Assembly (NCBI GenBank): GCA_003586115.2
Contig: QVOM02000034.1
Coordinates: 17,467,444 to 17,531,443 of the forward strand
DNA length: 64,000 bases
From: Salvator merianae
Lineage: Eukaryota > Chordata > Lepidosauria > Squamata > Teiidae
Reading direction: 5' to 3'
The position numbers were made by a program, and so were the translations under genes. The first letter of the stretch is position 1; each line of letters starts with the position of its first letter. Below the pieces are notes generated by a model. That model was not told where the DNA came from. It ran no database searches and worked only from the letters and a program-made list of their open reading frames with translations. Positions 13,537 through 24,749 of the stretch are shown in pieces.

Positions 13537-13849
13537 CAGCGGCGTAGCTATATGTTCCGCCACCCGGGGCGGACCGAACGGCGACAGCTGAGCAGGACGC
13601 CCCGCCCTGCAGGTGCCTACTCCCGCTGCCGCCGTGATGATGGCCGCGCGCGCGCACGCCAGCCGGCACGGTGAGCGAGCGAGCGAGCGGCGGGCGGGGC
13701 GAGCGAGCGGCGGACGTGCCGGTAAGCCGCCTAAAGGCAAACCGGACGCAGGGCGGGCGGGAGGGCCCAGCTCAAAGGCGGGCGCCGCCCCCAACAAGGC
13801 GCCGCCCGGTGTGCACCGCCCCCCGCGCACCCCCCTTGCTACGCCAGTG
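13537..13849. mobile_element. GC-rich non-autonomous hAT element, 313 bp, perfect 8-bp TSD
   Basis: The left terminus is cagcggcgtagc and the right terminus in reverse is cactggcgtagc, a typical hAT-style start (CAGYGGCGTAGC). An identical 8-bp duplication, tgctagac, flanks it at 13529-13536 and 13850-13857. The interior is extremely GC- and CpG-rich, with gagc tandem units (about 13672-13690) and a gcgcgcgc run near 13648. Open frames across it (13531-13830 minus, 13613-13855 plus) are composition artefacts of Arg/Ala/Pro codons. It has no transposase. Confidence 0.9.
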
Positions 13850-13917
13850 TGCTAGACTAGATGGGCCGTGGTCTGATCCAGTAGGGCTCCTCTTATGTTC
13901 TTACGTTATGTTCTTAC
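13850..13917 (+). repeat. CR1-type LINE 3' end, right part
   Basis: It resumes the interrupted LINE with tagactagatgggccgtgg and tgatccagtagggctcctc, ending in two or three degenerate tatgttctta octamers, the usual end of this CR1 type. The first 8 bp are the second copy of the hAT target duplication. Confidence 0.85.
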
Positions 13918-15978
13918 TAAAAACTTTACTAAAAACTCCAAGGATCTGTATAAAGGTAAATATGGATAAAAACAGATTAAATAACATAAAACCTAATAGG
14001 CACTGTAGTACCTCTTCAGATTGATGAATCTTTTGCCTTGTAATATGCAATAAATTTCAACTTAAAAGCTGTAAAGCAAATACTGTAAAGATAAAAACAA
14101 TACATACTGGTTGATGCCAGATGAATCTTTTCAGGTTGTGGTACAACAGAGAGAGCCTGATCTACAATGCTTGAAAATTAGGCAGGGGAATCCTAACATA
14201 GCCCTGGGATAATCCCAGGTTTTACTCCCTGTCCGGATGCAGTTCTATACTTGATTTGCTGGGTGGGTCATCAGCCAATGCAGATATTTAAACAACAGAG
14301 TTAGCATCTTTTTGTATGGTACTTCCACTCAGCAACCTAGTTTTCAGAGTCTGCATTACTTGGGGCTTCCAGATATATCTTAAGGGTAGCTTCATGCAGA
14401 ACTATTTATGGTATTCCAGTCTTGAGGTTTCCAGTTCAAGGGTTACTGTTGTTGGGCTATTCCGATTCAGGAATGAACCAGCTATTTTACCAGCCAAGTG
14501 TGAAAGACCTCTGGTTACAGTGATGGTTCATGTCACACCTCTATCCTGTATGCCTTCTCCTAAGTGCAGCCCTGACCAGGACAGGTGACCAACTCTGTTC
14601 CTAAGATCTACCTCAGTACTCCATCTTATCGGATACTAGAGGTTCCTTCTTTCCAATCTCTGGCCAGGGTGAACTGGAAGTAGAAAAAAAATGCTTGTTA
14701 TATTTTCTGAGAATTGGCAGAAAAAGCAATGAAGTTCCAGTGAGAGAAAGATGGATTGAAAGAACACATTTAAAAAATTTCTAAATGGATGAACAGCTCA
14801 TTAATGAAGTCCAATAGTTGTCTGTTGCTGATGGATAATTTATGATCTCTAGAAAAGGCATTGTTTTGGATGGCTTCTGATGTTTTTAGTAGTGATTCTG
14901 TGAAATGAAGGATTTATTATACCTTAAAGGTTTTGTTAGTTATTTTGAAAGAATCTACAAAATTCAGTCTAGTCCTGTCCATATTTCTTACATGGCATTA
15001 TTTTCCCAAATCAAGAATGGTTAATCATGGTAATAACTGCTGAGATCTCTTTGAGTTTCTCCTGTGCATTTATTCATTGGGTGTATTTAGATGTGTTTCA
15101 GGAAAAATAAATTTCCATTTTTTCAAGCCATTGTTTCTTCCAGTACCTTCTGCATCTTATCTTTCAGATTTGGACCGTCTTGCTTTCTTATACATCTGCC
15201 TTTAAAACCCCTTTCCTTTGTATCAGCTATGGCACTCAGCTTTGCCCTAAGCCTGAGTGAGATTTTTCTGTTCATCCTCTCCCAATCATTGTTCCTGTGT
15301 ATTGTTTTTAGCATTTTGTCAATGGGCAGAGTTTTTATTTCTCTTCAGCATTTTGAATATGTGTAACAGTAACTTATTCACTGAGATCGCATTTATTCAT
15401 TTATGTCATTTATATCTCAGATTTCTTCTGAAGTACTCATGCATTATTCTCCTTCCTTTTCTCTTCACATCTGCTCTGTGAAGCAAGTGAAGCTGAGAGG
15501 TAGTGAATAGGTTAATCACTGTGATTAAATAGCTGAAGAGAAATCCAAACCCAAAGTTTCCTAGGACATAACTTAGCAGACAGTTACTCTTTCGCGTAGG
15601 TGCTATTGGTGTTGGATAACTTGTTTCCTTCAATAAATGAAATGGTAATCTGAAAGCTGTATTTTGTGTTTACTCAGGTTGTCTTTGTTGTAGTAAACGT
15701 TGTTTGGAGATCTGAAACAAGTGTGACAAATATGCAAAAATAGAAGAAATCAGCAAGGGACAAATAATTTTTACAGCAATGTATGCAAATAACCGTGCAA
15801 AAAAGAATGGTATGTGTCTGTATGTATGTGATTTCTGCTCTTCGGATATCCTGGCATTGTGAGGAGGAACAAGGTGACTCCTAGCTTCCAAAATCACTTC
15901 CATATGTATGTTCTTGGCATGCAGTACCTGCCCAATTTTAGCAACTTTTCTTGAAAATAATATTTAAGTAGACTCCCT

Positions 15979-16477
15979 TAGAGATGTGCAAATTCGGCTT
16001 CAAATCAAAATAAACAGTTTGGCCCAGTTCAAATCAAATCAACCAAACCACTCCATTGTATGAAAGGGACTGATTCGATTCTATCAGAACTTACATGTCA
16101 TTTGAACTGGGTTGAACTGGATGCAAACCATTTGAAATCAGCCCCCATCTGAACCAGTGCTGGAGCTTATGGCCATTAAAGAAGGATGGTGTCATACCTC
16201 TGTCTTCCTGCTTACTCTATGTTGTCTACAGCTTTCTTTTTTTTTAAAGCAAGGTCTGCACAAGTGCACAATTCTTCACTTTCTTAGGCAAGATTTGCGT
16301 AACTGCACAGTTGTGCACTTCTTTTTTAAATGTTTAAACAGTTCACAAACTGTTTGAGGTTCAGTCTTGAGCCAGTCAAGCTTGTTCAACCTGGTTCTAG
16401 ATTGAACTGAACTCATTGAGGTTTGGTTTGATTTGAACTGAATCGAATCTTCAAATTTGAGTTTGTCCACATCTCTA
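15979..16477. mobile_element. hAT-like MITE, 499 bp
   Basis: Ends are tagagatgtgcaaa and, in reverse, tagagatgtggaca. The 8-bp flanks gactccct and ggctctct agree at 6 of 8 positions, as expected of an old hAT duplication. Inside, both arms hold imperfect repeats of gttcaaat/gaactgaat-like motifs in inverted orientation. There is no coding sequence. Confidence 0.65.
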
Positions 16478-17366
16478 GGCTCTCTCTAAGTAGCAGCATA
16501 TCTTCCTGGCCTACACTATATGGCCTTTTTGAGTGTTCACCCTCTCTACCTAAGTCACTGTGATTATGGCTGTACAGACTGAGCGAGAATCAACATCTGG
16601 AAGAGGGCAAAAATTGATGCATATGTGTGAGCAAAGGGAAGAATAGTAGTTACTGGAAGATTAGTGTAGACACCTCCACTGCCAGTTTTTTTTATTAAGG
16701 GTGGGGTGGACTTATGAAGTTATGAAGTTCTGTGCGGCTGAGTATACACTAAATCATTTGGGACTGTGTGAATGAGTGTGGATGACTCCATATTACTTCT
16801 AAAGCAATCTGTTCGGGTCCGCCTTTGTCCAATGCTAAAAAAAATATGCATGAATATGCACAAATAGTTGAGTGGCAAAGTAATGGAAATTAGATAGCTT
16901 TCTGCTCTCTTAATGGTTTGTAGATCTTAAGTTTTCAGCCTATAATAAGTCATGCATTAGTATCATTTCAGAGTTGTTCACCAGCATTCAATCCGTAGGT
17001 GGTATAGTTAAGGTTCCAGGCCTGTAGTGTACTAGCACTTGAATGTTTGGCCAGTGGTTTGGAAACAGACATGAACTGAGTCCAGCTCATTCAGCCGAGT
17101 TCTCTTTTGTCAGGGACAAGGAGTAAGGCCAGCACAGCTGAAATGTTGGAACCAGCCCCTGACTATTTCCAAGTAAAAATACTTCGGTTATAAGTTTATT
17201 TTTCCTCCTCCTCCTCCTTTTTCGGCCCTAAATTTAGCCTAACAGAGAAGTTCCTTTGGCAGCAACAGGATGGCAACAGTGTCAAAACAGACCCTGTGGA
17301 TAGTTTTGAAATTTCTTAGCAATAATGAGAGATCTGATTCCATTCATGCCTGTATTTTGTCCACAG

Positions 17367-17507
17367 CCCAGCGCTCTGCTCATGAACTTCCAATGGTTGA
17401 GAGACAAGACGTTGACAGCTGCCTAGTATATGGTGGACAACAGATGATTTTAACTGGCCAGAACTTTACTGCAGAGTCTAAAGTCATATTCACTGAGAAG
17501 ACACCAG
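17367..17507 (+). CDS. NFATC2: NFATC2 coding exon (RHR-C / IPT-TIG domain start; human exon 6 equivalent)
   Basis: This exon starts the C-terminal half (RHR-C, IPT/TIG fold) of the NFAT Rel-homology region, which contacts DNA and partner proteins such as AP-1. It is 141 nt: two bases completing a split codon, 46 whole codons, and one base of the next split codon. The translation runs from QRSAHELPMVERQD through GGQQMILTGQNF to KVIFTEKTP. From memory it matches human NFATC2 at all but a few positions and is clearly unlike NFATC3 or NFATC1 here. The acceptor is a pyrimidine-rich tract ending ccacag and the donor is CAG|gtatga. An open frame continues upstream to an ATG at 17270, but that part is intron. 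The preceding exon, ending in the ..IEC residues of the family, is not in the window. Confidence 0.95.
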
Positions 17508-18559
17508 GTATGATGATGTTCTTTGTATAATTTCTCTAATTCAGCAGATCATGGGAAGCCATTGCTTGTAGGATCCTGCAGTCTCCTTTTCCAATTGGGT
17601 TAGAGTACGCAAGCAGAACTCTTATTGTGAAATAAAAGAATGAGGGTCCATGATGGGTCTGTGTTCCACTACCAGGGAGTTAGTTAGAAGCAAGGAAGTT
17701 TCTCCTCACTCTCTGCCATCATCCAATTAGCTATTTGACTCATGCTTAGAACAGCAAAACAGTACTTGCGTTGTTCTTGGTATCCTGCAAAGGCTTGATT
17801 CTCCATTGCTAGAGAAAGGCAGGAATATCGTTCTGGGCAAAACTTCCACAACGAAGATACACCTGCAAATGACAGCTGGCATTGTTCTGCCTCCCATCTC
17901 CCTGCACCCACCCGTTTTAGGCTCTTGGCAAAATGAAGCAAAATAAAAGCCTGCTGTCCTACTCATGCTTCAGAATTATGTTCAGTAGCTTAGACAGTGC
18001 CTTTATTGTTCACTGCCTGAAATAAAACCTCCTTAGGGCAGGTTGGTAAAATTGAATGCAGAATTTATATGGAGACATAGAGGTGTGTAGAGTGTTTCAA
18101 AGTGAGCTGAATTAAATTAAAACATTTTTAATGTTTCGAGCTTGAAACAAAACATTCCTTGAAAAGGGGCTTATTCTCTGCGCAAAACAACGCTAGTCTT
18201 TGTTTCGATAAAATGTTTAAATTAGGAGTGTCTCCCAGAGGTTCCCGGTGGTGTCGTGGTGGTAAGGAAGGATGCCTATCGCCCACCCTTAACCCACAAA
18301 ACTGTCAGCTAATCTGGCGATCTTTAAAATTTTTTTAAAATGTTTATCAAAGCTCCCCTTGGATCCAGTGGGGGTTAGGGGAAATATTATTTTAAAATCT
18401 CTGTATTGACCTTTGTTTTATGAGTTGAGATACAGGTATTACTCTTCATGCCCTACTGTCCCTCAGAGGCATTCCTGATTAAATACTTCTAAACACGGTG
18501 TAAAGAATGTATAAAGAGATTTTTAACAGAGCACCTGTGAGCAACGGTCCTGTAAATAT

Positions 18560-18650
18560 CATGTTTATTTATTTCTAATAACCAAGGATTCTAGGTGGCT
18601 TACAAACATTAAAACTAATAGATTGAAATAGATCACGCACTAAAATACCT
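18560..18650 (-). repeat. L2-type LINE tail
   Basis: Antisense L2 tail (tttatttatttctaa, then ggtggcttacaaac and ttaaaactaa). No coding part remains. Confidence 0.5.
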
Positions 18651-18652
18651 AA

Positions 18653-18663
18653 GATAGATAGAC

Positions 18664-18720
<57 letters not shown>
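18653..18720. repeat. (GATA)n microsatellite with a GAAA interruption
   Basis: A long tetranucleotide array, the right part of which (18677-18720) is perfect GATA. It directly follows the L2 tail and probably grew from it. Confidence 0.95.
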
Positions 18721-19045
18721 CATTCATTTTACTGTGGTCATAGACCAAATATCATAAATATAAGTCAGTACAATAAGAGATTGTAGGATAAATCAGGACA
18801 ATATTTTGAAACAGTACAATAAAATAAAGTAAAATTATGCCATCAGGTGTTTTTTTTCCAAAATGAATGGTGAATAAAAGGTCTTAACTCGGAGCATAAA
18901 CTTGGTTTTCTGAGGAACTTTGGGTGTTGAAACAGATCAGGAGACGCTGGAGCACAGTTGATGCACTATTTGTCATGAAGATGACCAAACACACAGAAAA
19001 GCACGTAATTGTGCCAACTGTGCGTCAATGAAGGCTGCAGATAAA

Positions 19046-19225
19046 GGCCCTTTCTGCACTTGACCTTATTCCAGATTATATCTTAGAATAGGGATCTGCT
19101 ATTTGCATGCTACTATGAACTATGGCAGGTCCCACCTGGGGCCTGCTATAATCTGCACTAGTATGTGGATAGCAGGTCCCTATTCTGGGATATAGTCCAG
19201 AATAAATCCAAGTGCAGAAAGGGCC
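19046..19225. mobile_element. MITE of the GGCCCTTT family, short form (180 bp)
   Basis: The terminal inverted repeats ggccctttctgcactt are exact at both ends over 16 bp, with AAA on both flanks. The interior is itself largely palindromic (gcaggtccc and cctattctgggatat blocks repeat inverted). It shares ctatttgcatgctact with the long copy at 29881, linking the two forms. Confidence 0.85.
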
Positions 19226-19324
19226 AAAATGTACTTTGCAGCCTCCATTGCATCCTCAAGTAATGGTCCAGCAGAGCAATCTAGATGGTAAAGGGAATAT
19301 TGTCATCTTGCCTCATCAAATTCA

Positions 19325-19620
19325 GCATTGGAGCCCTCAGAAGCCTTCTGTAACAATTTTGCAAAGTACTTTCAGGATAAAATTGCTGATCTTCATGCTG
19401 ACTTGAATGCTGCATTTGATACGGTGTCCAGTGAGGTGTCCAAGGCACTAGTCCAGTTTTATGGAATCACTTCCAGCCTGTTTCTTCCTTGGCCTACCCA
19501 GTTTTTAATGTGCTTTAACTGCTGGTTTTACTTTGTTTTTACCCTTACTTTTAAGGTATTGTAAAACGCATCGAGATTTTTTAAAATGGAAAGCAATATA
19601 AAAATGTCTTAAATAAATAA
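19325..19620 (+). repeat. L2-type LINE 3' fragment
   Basis: A piece of decayed L2-type ORF2 (FAKYFQDKIADLHADL and AAFDTVSS are recognisable) joins directly to a 3' tail with cgagattttttaaaatgg and an aaataaataaat end. It is therefore internally deleted. The tail matches that at 55130-55262. Confidence 0.7.
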
Positions 19621-19749
19621 ATAATGATTGTGCCAATGGGACCTTTATGGGAAGGCTGTTTCAAAACCTGATGCTACTGCCAGGAAAGCCCTTTCTGTAC
19701 TGGACACCTGCTTTATTACATTTATTAGGAGCACAAAGATCAAAGGTTC

Positions 19750-19960
19750 TGTAAGAAGATCTTAGGATAGGAGCAGAGATGTATGGAACAAGATACTCCC
19801 GATGTGGGTAAAACCACGCAATTCTCTCAAGAGTATACTGAGAGTGCCACACATATCTGTGGCTCTCCCAGTATAGCCCCAGGTTAGTTGATCAAAAATC
19901 CGAATCATTGGTATTATGGAAAATCCAGCACTAACGCCAGGTTTTTGATAATACCAATTC
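19750..19960. repeat. Probable fragment of the ggctgc...cagaca MITE family
   Basis: It contains the family motif as gccacacatatctgtggctc followed by cccagtatagccccagg. No end was identified on either side. Confidence 0.4.
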
Positions 19961-19999
19961 CCTACATTCATCTGGTGACTGTTTGCCTTACTGTTCCTG

Positions 20000-22390
20000 A
20001 TTGAAATTCCCAGATACAAGCTAAGTGCAAGAAAAAGTACAAAAGGGAATGAGCAAATACTTGGCTGTCTAAGGCTGGTGCTTGCTATTTTGACCAGAAA
20101 GGTAACACGAAGGAAGAAGCTGGGATTAGCTTCTGTCATCTGACGAGGGTGGAGTGAAGGGAGATATAATTGCAGGATGTAGAGAAGATCCTGCAATTTC
20201 TTCTTACCATCCAGAGGCCTCCTCAAATAACCAATACAGTTTTTTGCTAAATCCTACAATATGACTGTGTCAAAGTACAGTATCTCACCCAAAGTAATCT
20301 CAAGACCCTTGGTGAATAAATACTGAAAGATCAGTGATGGGCTGGAGCTCAATTAGAAGACGAAACAGTTGATCAGCAAAACAAGAAGGCTAAAGCAAAG
20401 TAATGAAATTGTGTGTAAAGACGATGCAAATATAAAATGAAAGTACTATATCAATGTTAAACTGGGACTCATTGTGACAAATACAGGATTCCTGTATTTT
20501 ATAAAAGGAATATTTCTTTTAACTCTTAAAGATCACCAAAATAAAGCAAAATTCATCTCACTGTAGCATCATTAGTGGAGAAGCTCTTCCTCTACTGCTT
20601 CTTATTTTTTGCTGAAGCGGCTCAAATTGAACAGGATGTTGAATGTCTGTTTGGTTCCCTCATCTCCCCAAATTGCAGATGTTAAGCCTTGTTACTAAAC
20701 TGGAGTTGAATATAAGTGTCATGTAGAGGAATTCCTTCCATAAAGAAATGCCCATAGCTTTTTAAATTTAAAAAAAAAATGTAGTTTGCTTCAGGGAGGG
20801 GGATTGATCTTCTCTCAAATAACCAAGAAGAGATTTTTACTATGGCTCTCCTTTAAGATTCCCGTTGATGCCTTTTCCAATAGCTATTGCAGATTTGAAC
20901 CAAGAAACTACATTGGCCATGGAAGGTGGGTGGAGGAAAGGCAGACTGGTATCCAAAAAAGAAAGCACATAGTCAAGAAAAAAACACTTTTTAAAAAGCT
21001 AATGACATATATTGATAGAAGAATGTGTGACTGTGACATTGTATGAATAGATACAGATGTAGAAATAATTACTCTAACTGGGGGGTGGGGGGTGGGGAGC
21101 AGTCCCACCAGAATGAGAAATGATATGAGCATGCAAACTGTGTATTGCTAAATCTTCTTTCTGGATATTAGCCACTGATTAACCTCTTAAAGGATCCTTC
21201 TCCACTTTTCTACAGTTATATATTTTTATTTATTTGACAATATTTCAAAGAAAGGACTGTATTCTGTTAAACAGGACACATGGTAGGCTTGTCTGCTCCT
21301 ACTTAGTCTCTTTGGATCCATTATTACTACCTATTTCCATGTCTTCAGTGTGATCAACTATGAATAGCCACAATATTGCTTTGATTTGTGACCTGAATCA
21401 TGCCTGACCTTAAAAAGAAGAACTTTAGCCTAGACTCATTGTTTTTGGTAATTTCTCAGCCACAAGTTCAAACAATGGTAATGACTAATAGGAATACAGC
21501 ACATTTCATTCACATGCAGTTATAAAACAGTTAAGCTCTGAGTCACTCTGGTGTTTAGTTAGGAATATATATCATCCACTATGTAGTCTCTTAGAAGCTG
21601 GATCCTATTCTGTGATGTGCCACAGGTTCCTCATATAAATGAGACTCCTAATTTGTTTTTTTGGACTCACATGCCACTTCTGAAGTGGTTTTTAAAATGT
21701 CAAAACTTCTGAAATGCGAGCTCTACTGTTGCAAGGAGAAATAAAGCTGGGAGTGTGATTATGTGGCTAGGAGGCTGTTATACAGAATTTTTAACCTTGG
21801 CTTTCCTGCTTTCCTGTGAATTAGATAGACCTATATCCTGTTCACTTAAGATGGCTTAATAAAAGGCCCAGAAGTCTGATTCCCTCAAAAAGCTGACAAG
21901 CCTATCTGCCAATCCATACCCATGTTAGTAATTTTTAAAGTCACTGATGACCTGGAAACGGAGAGAGCAGTATAAGGAACAGAACCAGCTTCCTTCTGTT
22001 CTGTTATCTGGAAGCATTCTTTATTTACCAAAGGTGACCAACATGATATCACTGCTTAACACAGGCAAGATCTGCACAGGTCTACTGGCCACATATGAAT
22101 CTGCACCCTGAGGCCACTTGCTGTGTCCTTAGGATTAGGGTTAAAGGTAAACCTCTGTGGAGAGCTCTGATAGGGCTCCATACTGTATTTACCTATTCGA
22201 TCCATCAGAAAGCCCAGGAAAATAGTGAACTCTTGCAGCCGCTTCCTGTGCTCATTGAAAGGACCCCAGGTAGAAATGCTGAACTGAAGAACAAAAGTTC
22301 ACTGTTTCTTTACCCACAGCAGTGGCAGGCAGGTATGCAAACAGCATGCTCCCACCAAAACCTGCAACTGAGTGGCAAGTGAAGATTGCT
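20000..22390. other. Unassigned intron sequence
   Basis: AT-rich, with a G-rich patch at 21079-21098. The 154-codon minus-strand frame at 19762-20226 has no domain, and its 3' part runs through the MITE fragment, so I do not call a gene. Confidence 0.4.
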
Positions 22391-22394
22391 CCAT

Positions 22395-22545
22395 GAACAT
22401 AAGAACATAAGAAAAGCCTTGCTGGATCAGGCCATGGCCCATCTAGTCCAGCATCCTGTTCCACACAGTAGTCCGCCAATTGCTTCTGGGCATTCTCAAG
22501 CAGAATACAAAGGCAAAACCTTCACCGGCTCTTGATACCCTGCAT
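22395..22545 (-). repeat. CR1-type LINE 3' end
   Basis: Antisense CR1 3' UTR: the octamer end (aacataagaacataag), then ggatcaggccatggcccatc and tagtccagcatcctg. The same layout occurs at 24512, 33641 and 37680. Confidence 0.85.
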
Positions 22546-23094
22546 TCTTCACTTATGGCACAGGTTCTGCCATTGTGTAGAACCTGCCAAAAAGTTTATT
22601 CAGAGTGTTGAGCCTGATGTGTCCTCATATTCAGAAGTAACATGCCACTCACATGATAAGTCAGGATGTTGATGCAGGCCAGAACTGATGATCGATGCCT
22701 CCCCTTTGATTTTGCCAAACCATATTTAATTTGATCCATTCTGAATCAAAATACGGTTCAGCATCATCGAAGGTAAAGTGTTAATTGCTTCCTCACTATC
22801 TCTCCCACGCCATGATACGAGTCACAGCTGCAATCAAATACTAGTTATTCATGAGCATTAACACAACTCCCTGAAGCCACCTGACTTATGATCTAACAGA
22901 GCCCTTTTTAAAAAAATGTTTTGAAGAATGCCTTCTCAGATAACTAGCTTTGAGTTCCTTTCCCTTTATGCATGTGTCTCATTGTGCAATCGGTAAAACC
23001 TGCATTGTCTTTTAAAGTGGCATATGCATCAGTGTTCACTGTTGTTAAACTAGTAAAGTATGTGGTATGATTTTTATTTTATCCCATTTATGTT

Positions 23095-23232
23095 GACCTA
23101 TCATGTGGAGTTTTGTTGGCAAGGATATGGAAGCAGATTGCCTTTGCCTTCTCCTGGAAAATTGACAGGCACTAAACCTAGATCCTACTTTATGCAAAGT
23201 AGATTCTCTGCCACTGAGTTATGGCCACTCCC
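23095..23232 (-). repeat. tRNA-headed SINE
   Basis: On the minus strand the head reads ccataactcagtggcagaga (A-box-like), followed by a decayed B box. The body reads aggagaaggcaaaggcaatc and ccttgccaacaaaactcc. The body matches that of the 5S-headed SINEs at 28425 and 44735 and the tRNA-headed SINE at 62245. Confidence 0.75.
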
Positions 23233-24317
23233 ATAAAATATTACAAAAAACAGCAATAAAATACAATACAGTCCCATAAAAATCCAGTCTATCGCAGTGA
23301 GGTAGACTCAAGCTCTCTGTCAAACACCTGCTTAGTGGCTGAAGGCTGCTTAAATAAGAATATATATAATTGCAATATATATAATCTTCCTTGGCAAGAT
23401 CTTGTCTCAGCTCCAAGTATATCTCAGATAAAGGTAGAAATGAGACAAATCTGGTTTGAAAACTTTATTTGCAGTGAGTTGTATTTTAATGTGGGGTTCT
23501 GTTTCAAAAGTCTTGCAATAAAACTTCTACAAATGTAGAATGCTTTGACCAGGGAAGCTTTGAATTTGTGCCCAATTTATTCAAACACAGACAGGTTTAA
23601 AATTGTTCATGGCACCTTTGTTTAAGAGCACAGTCTGATTTAGTTTGCATGCGTACTGTGCAAGTGCAAATAAGCAGCTCAGAAGCAAGCAAAGCCACAA
23701 TTAGCCCATTGTGGGTGGTTACATATCCGCCTTGGTGACACTGTCACTGTTAATTTCCTTTTTCTGACTGTTGAGACTGAGCAAAAGCTTACATTTTATT
23801 TTTATTTTTTTAATTAAATAAAGAGGAGCAAATGCTTGCTTATCTCTCGGTTGCACTTTGATGACTCATGGGCAATGCATATCCTAGCATCCTAGCTATC
23901 CACTTTCGCTTCTCACAAAATCATCCCACTTGTGCTTCTAAATTAGCCCTGCACAAAATGCCAGTTGTGCAGATGGAGTTGAGTGGGGGGAGTCTTCTAT
24001 ACTACAAAGGCTTAGAAGAGCACAGCATTTTTGTACAAAATACAGGGCCCAGTCACACAAAAGTTTTAATCCAGCTTTGGTCCACTTTCAGAGTGAGAGA
24101 ACACATCAGTGTAGTAATAAGATGTTTTCTTTCAGCATTATCCAACTCAGAAAATCCATTTTGGGGTTAGATACTGTGGCAAGAAAATCATTAGTGTGAT
24201 GTGTTCTTTCAATCTAAAAGATGGGTGAAGCTGGATTATAACTTAGGTGTGACTGGGGCCCGCTGTATATTTTGCAGTCCCTGTTGTTCAGTGGTCTGGC
24301 AACCCTTGCCAGAGTTG

Positions 24318-24507
24318 GATTATTTATTTATTTATTTATTTATTTAAAGCATTTATGTACTGCTTCTTGAAGTGGCTTACAGGAGAGATTAAAAACAAGG
24401 ATAAACTAGACACACAACAGTCAACAATTAAAAACACCTTGAAATGGGATGAGTTAGGGAAAGAAGCAAACATTCACACAGGGAACGCCTGGGTAAAGAG
24501 ACAGTTC
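24318..24507 (-). repeat. L2-type LINE tail (part 1, interrupted by CR1)
   Basis: Antisense L2 tail starting with (ATTT)n at 24320-24346, then tgaagtggcttacagg and aaaaacaagg. It continues at 24660 after a CR1 insertion. Confidence 0.75.
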
Positions 24508-24511
24508 TTTA

Positions 24512-24656
24512 AGAAGAACATAAGAACATAAGAGGAGCCTTGTTGGATCAGGTAACAGCCCATCTAGTCCAGCATTCTGCTTCACACAGTGGCCCACTAG
24601 TTACTTCTGGGCATTTTCAAGCAGAAGACAAAAGCAAAACCTAGTAGCCATTTTAG
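24512..24656 (-). repeat. CR1-type LINE 3' end nested in L2
   Basis: It starts with agaacataagaacataagag, then ggatcaggtaacagcccatc and tagtccagcattctgc. L2 sequence flanks it on both sides, so it inserted after the L2. Confidence 0.85.
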
Positions 24657-24659
24657 TTG

Positions 24660-24745
24660 CCTAAAAGCTGTAAGTGTAGGTGCGTCATGAATAGGTGCAT
24701 GGAAGGTGCTACCACGGAGAAGGCCTGGCTGTGGCCATTTTAGCA
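24660..24745 (-). repeat. L2-type LINE (part 2)
   Basis: The reverse complement gives a remnant of the L2 C-terminal motif (QAFSVVAPSMHL), in line with the tail at 24318-24507. Confidence 0.6.
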
Positions 24746-24749
24746 TGGC

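Noticed and set aside
13531..13855. Overlapping Arg/Ala/Pro-rich open frames on both strands
   Set aside because: They arise from the GC-rich composition of the hAT element, which lacks stop codons by chance.
18070..18420. Possible further hAT-like MITE starting at tagaggtgtgtagag
   Set aside because: No matching right end or target duplication could be found.
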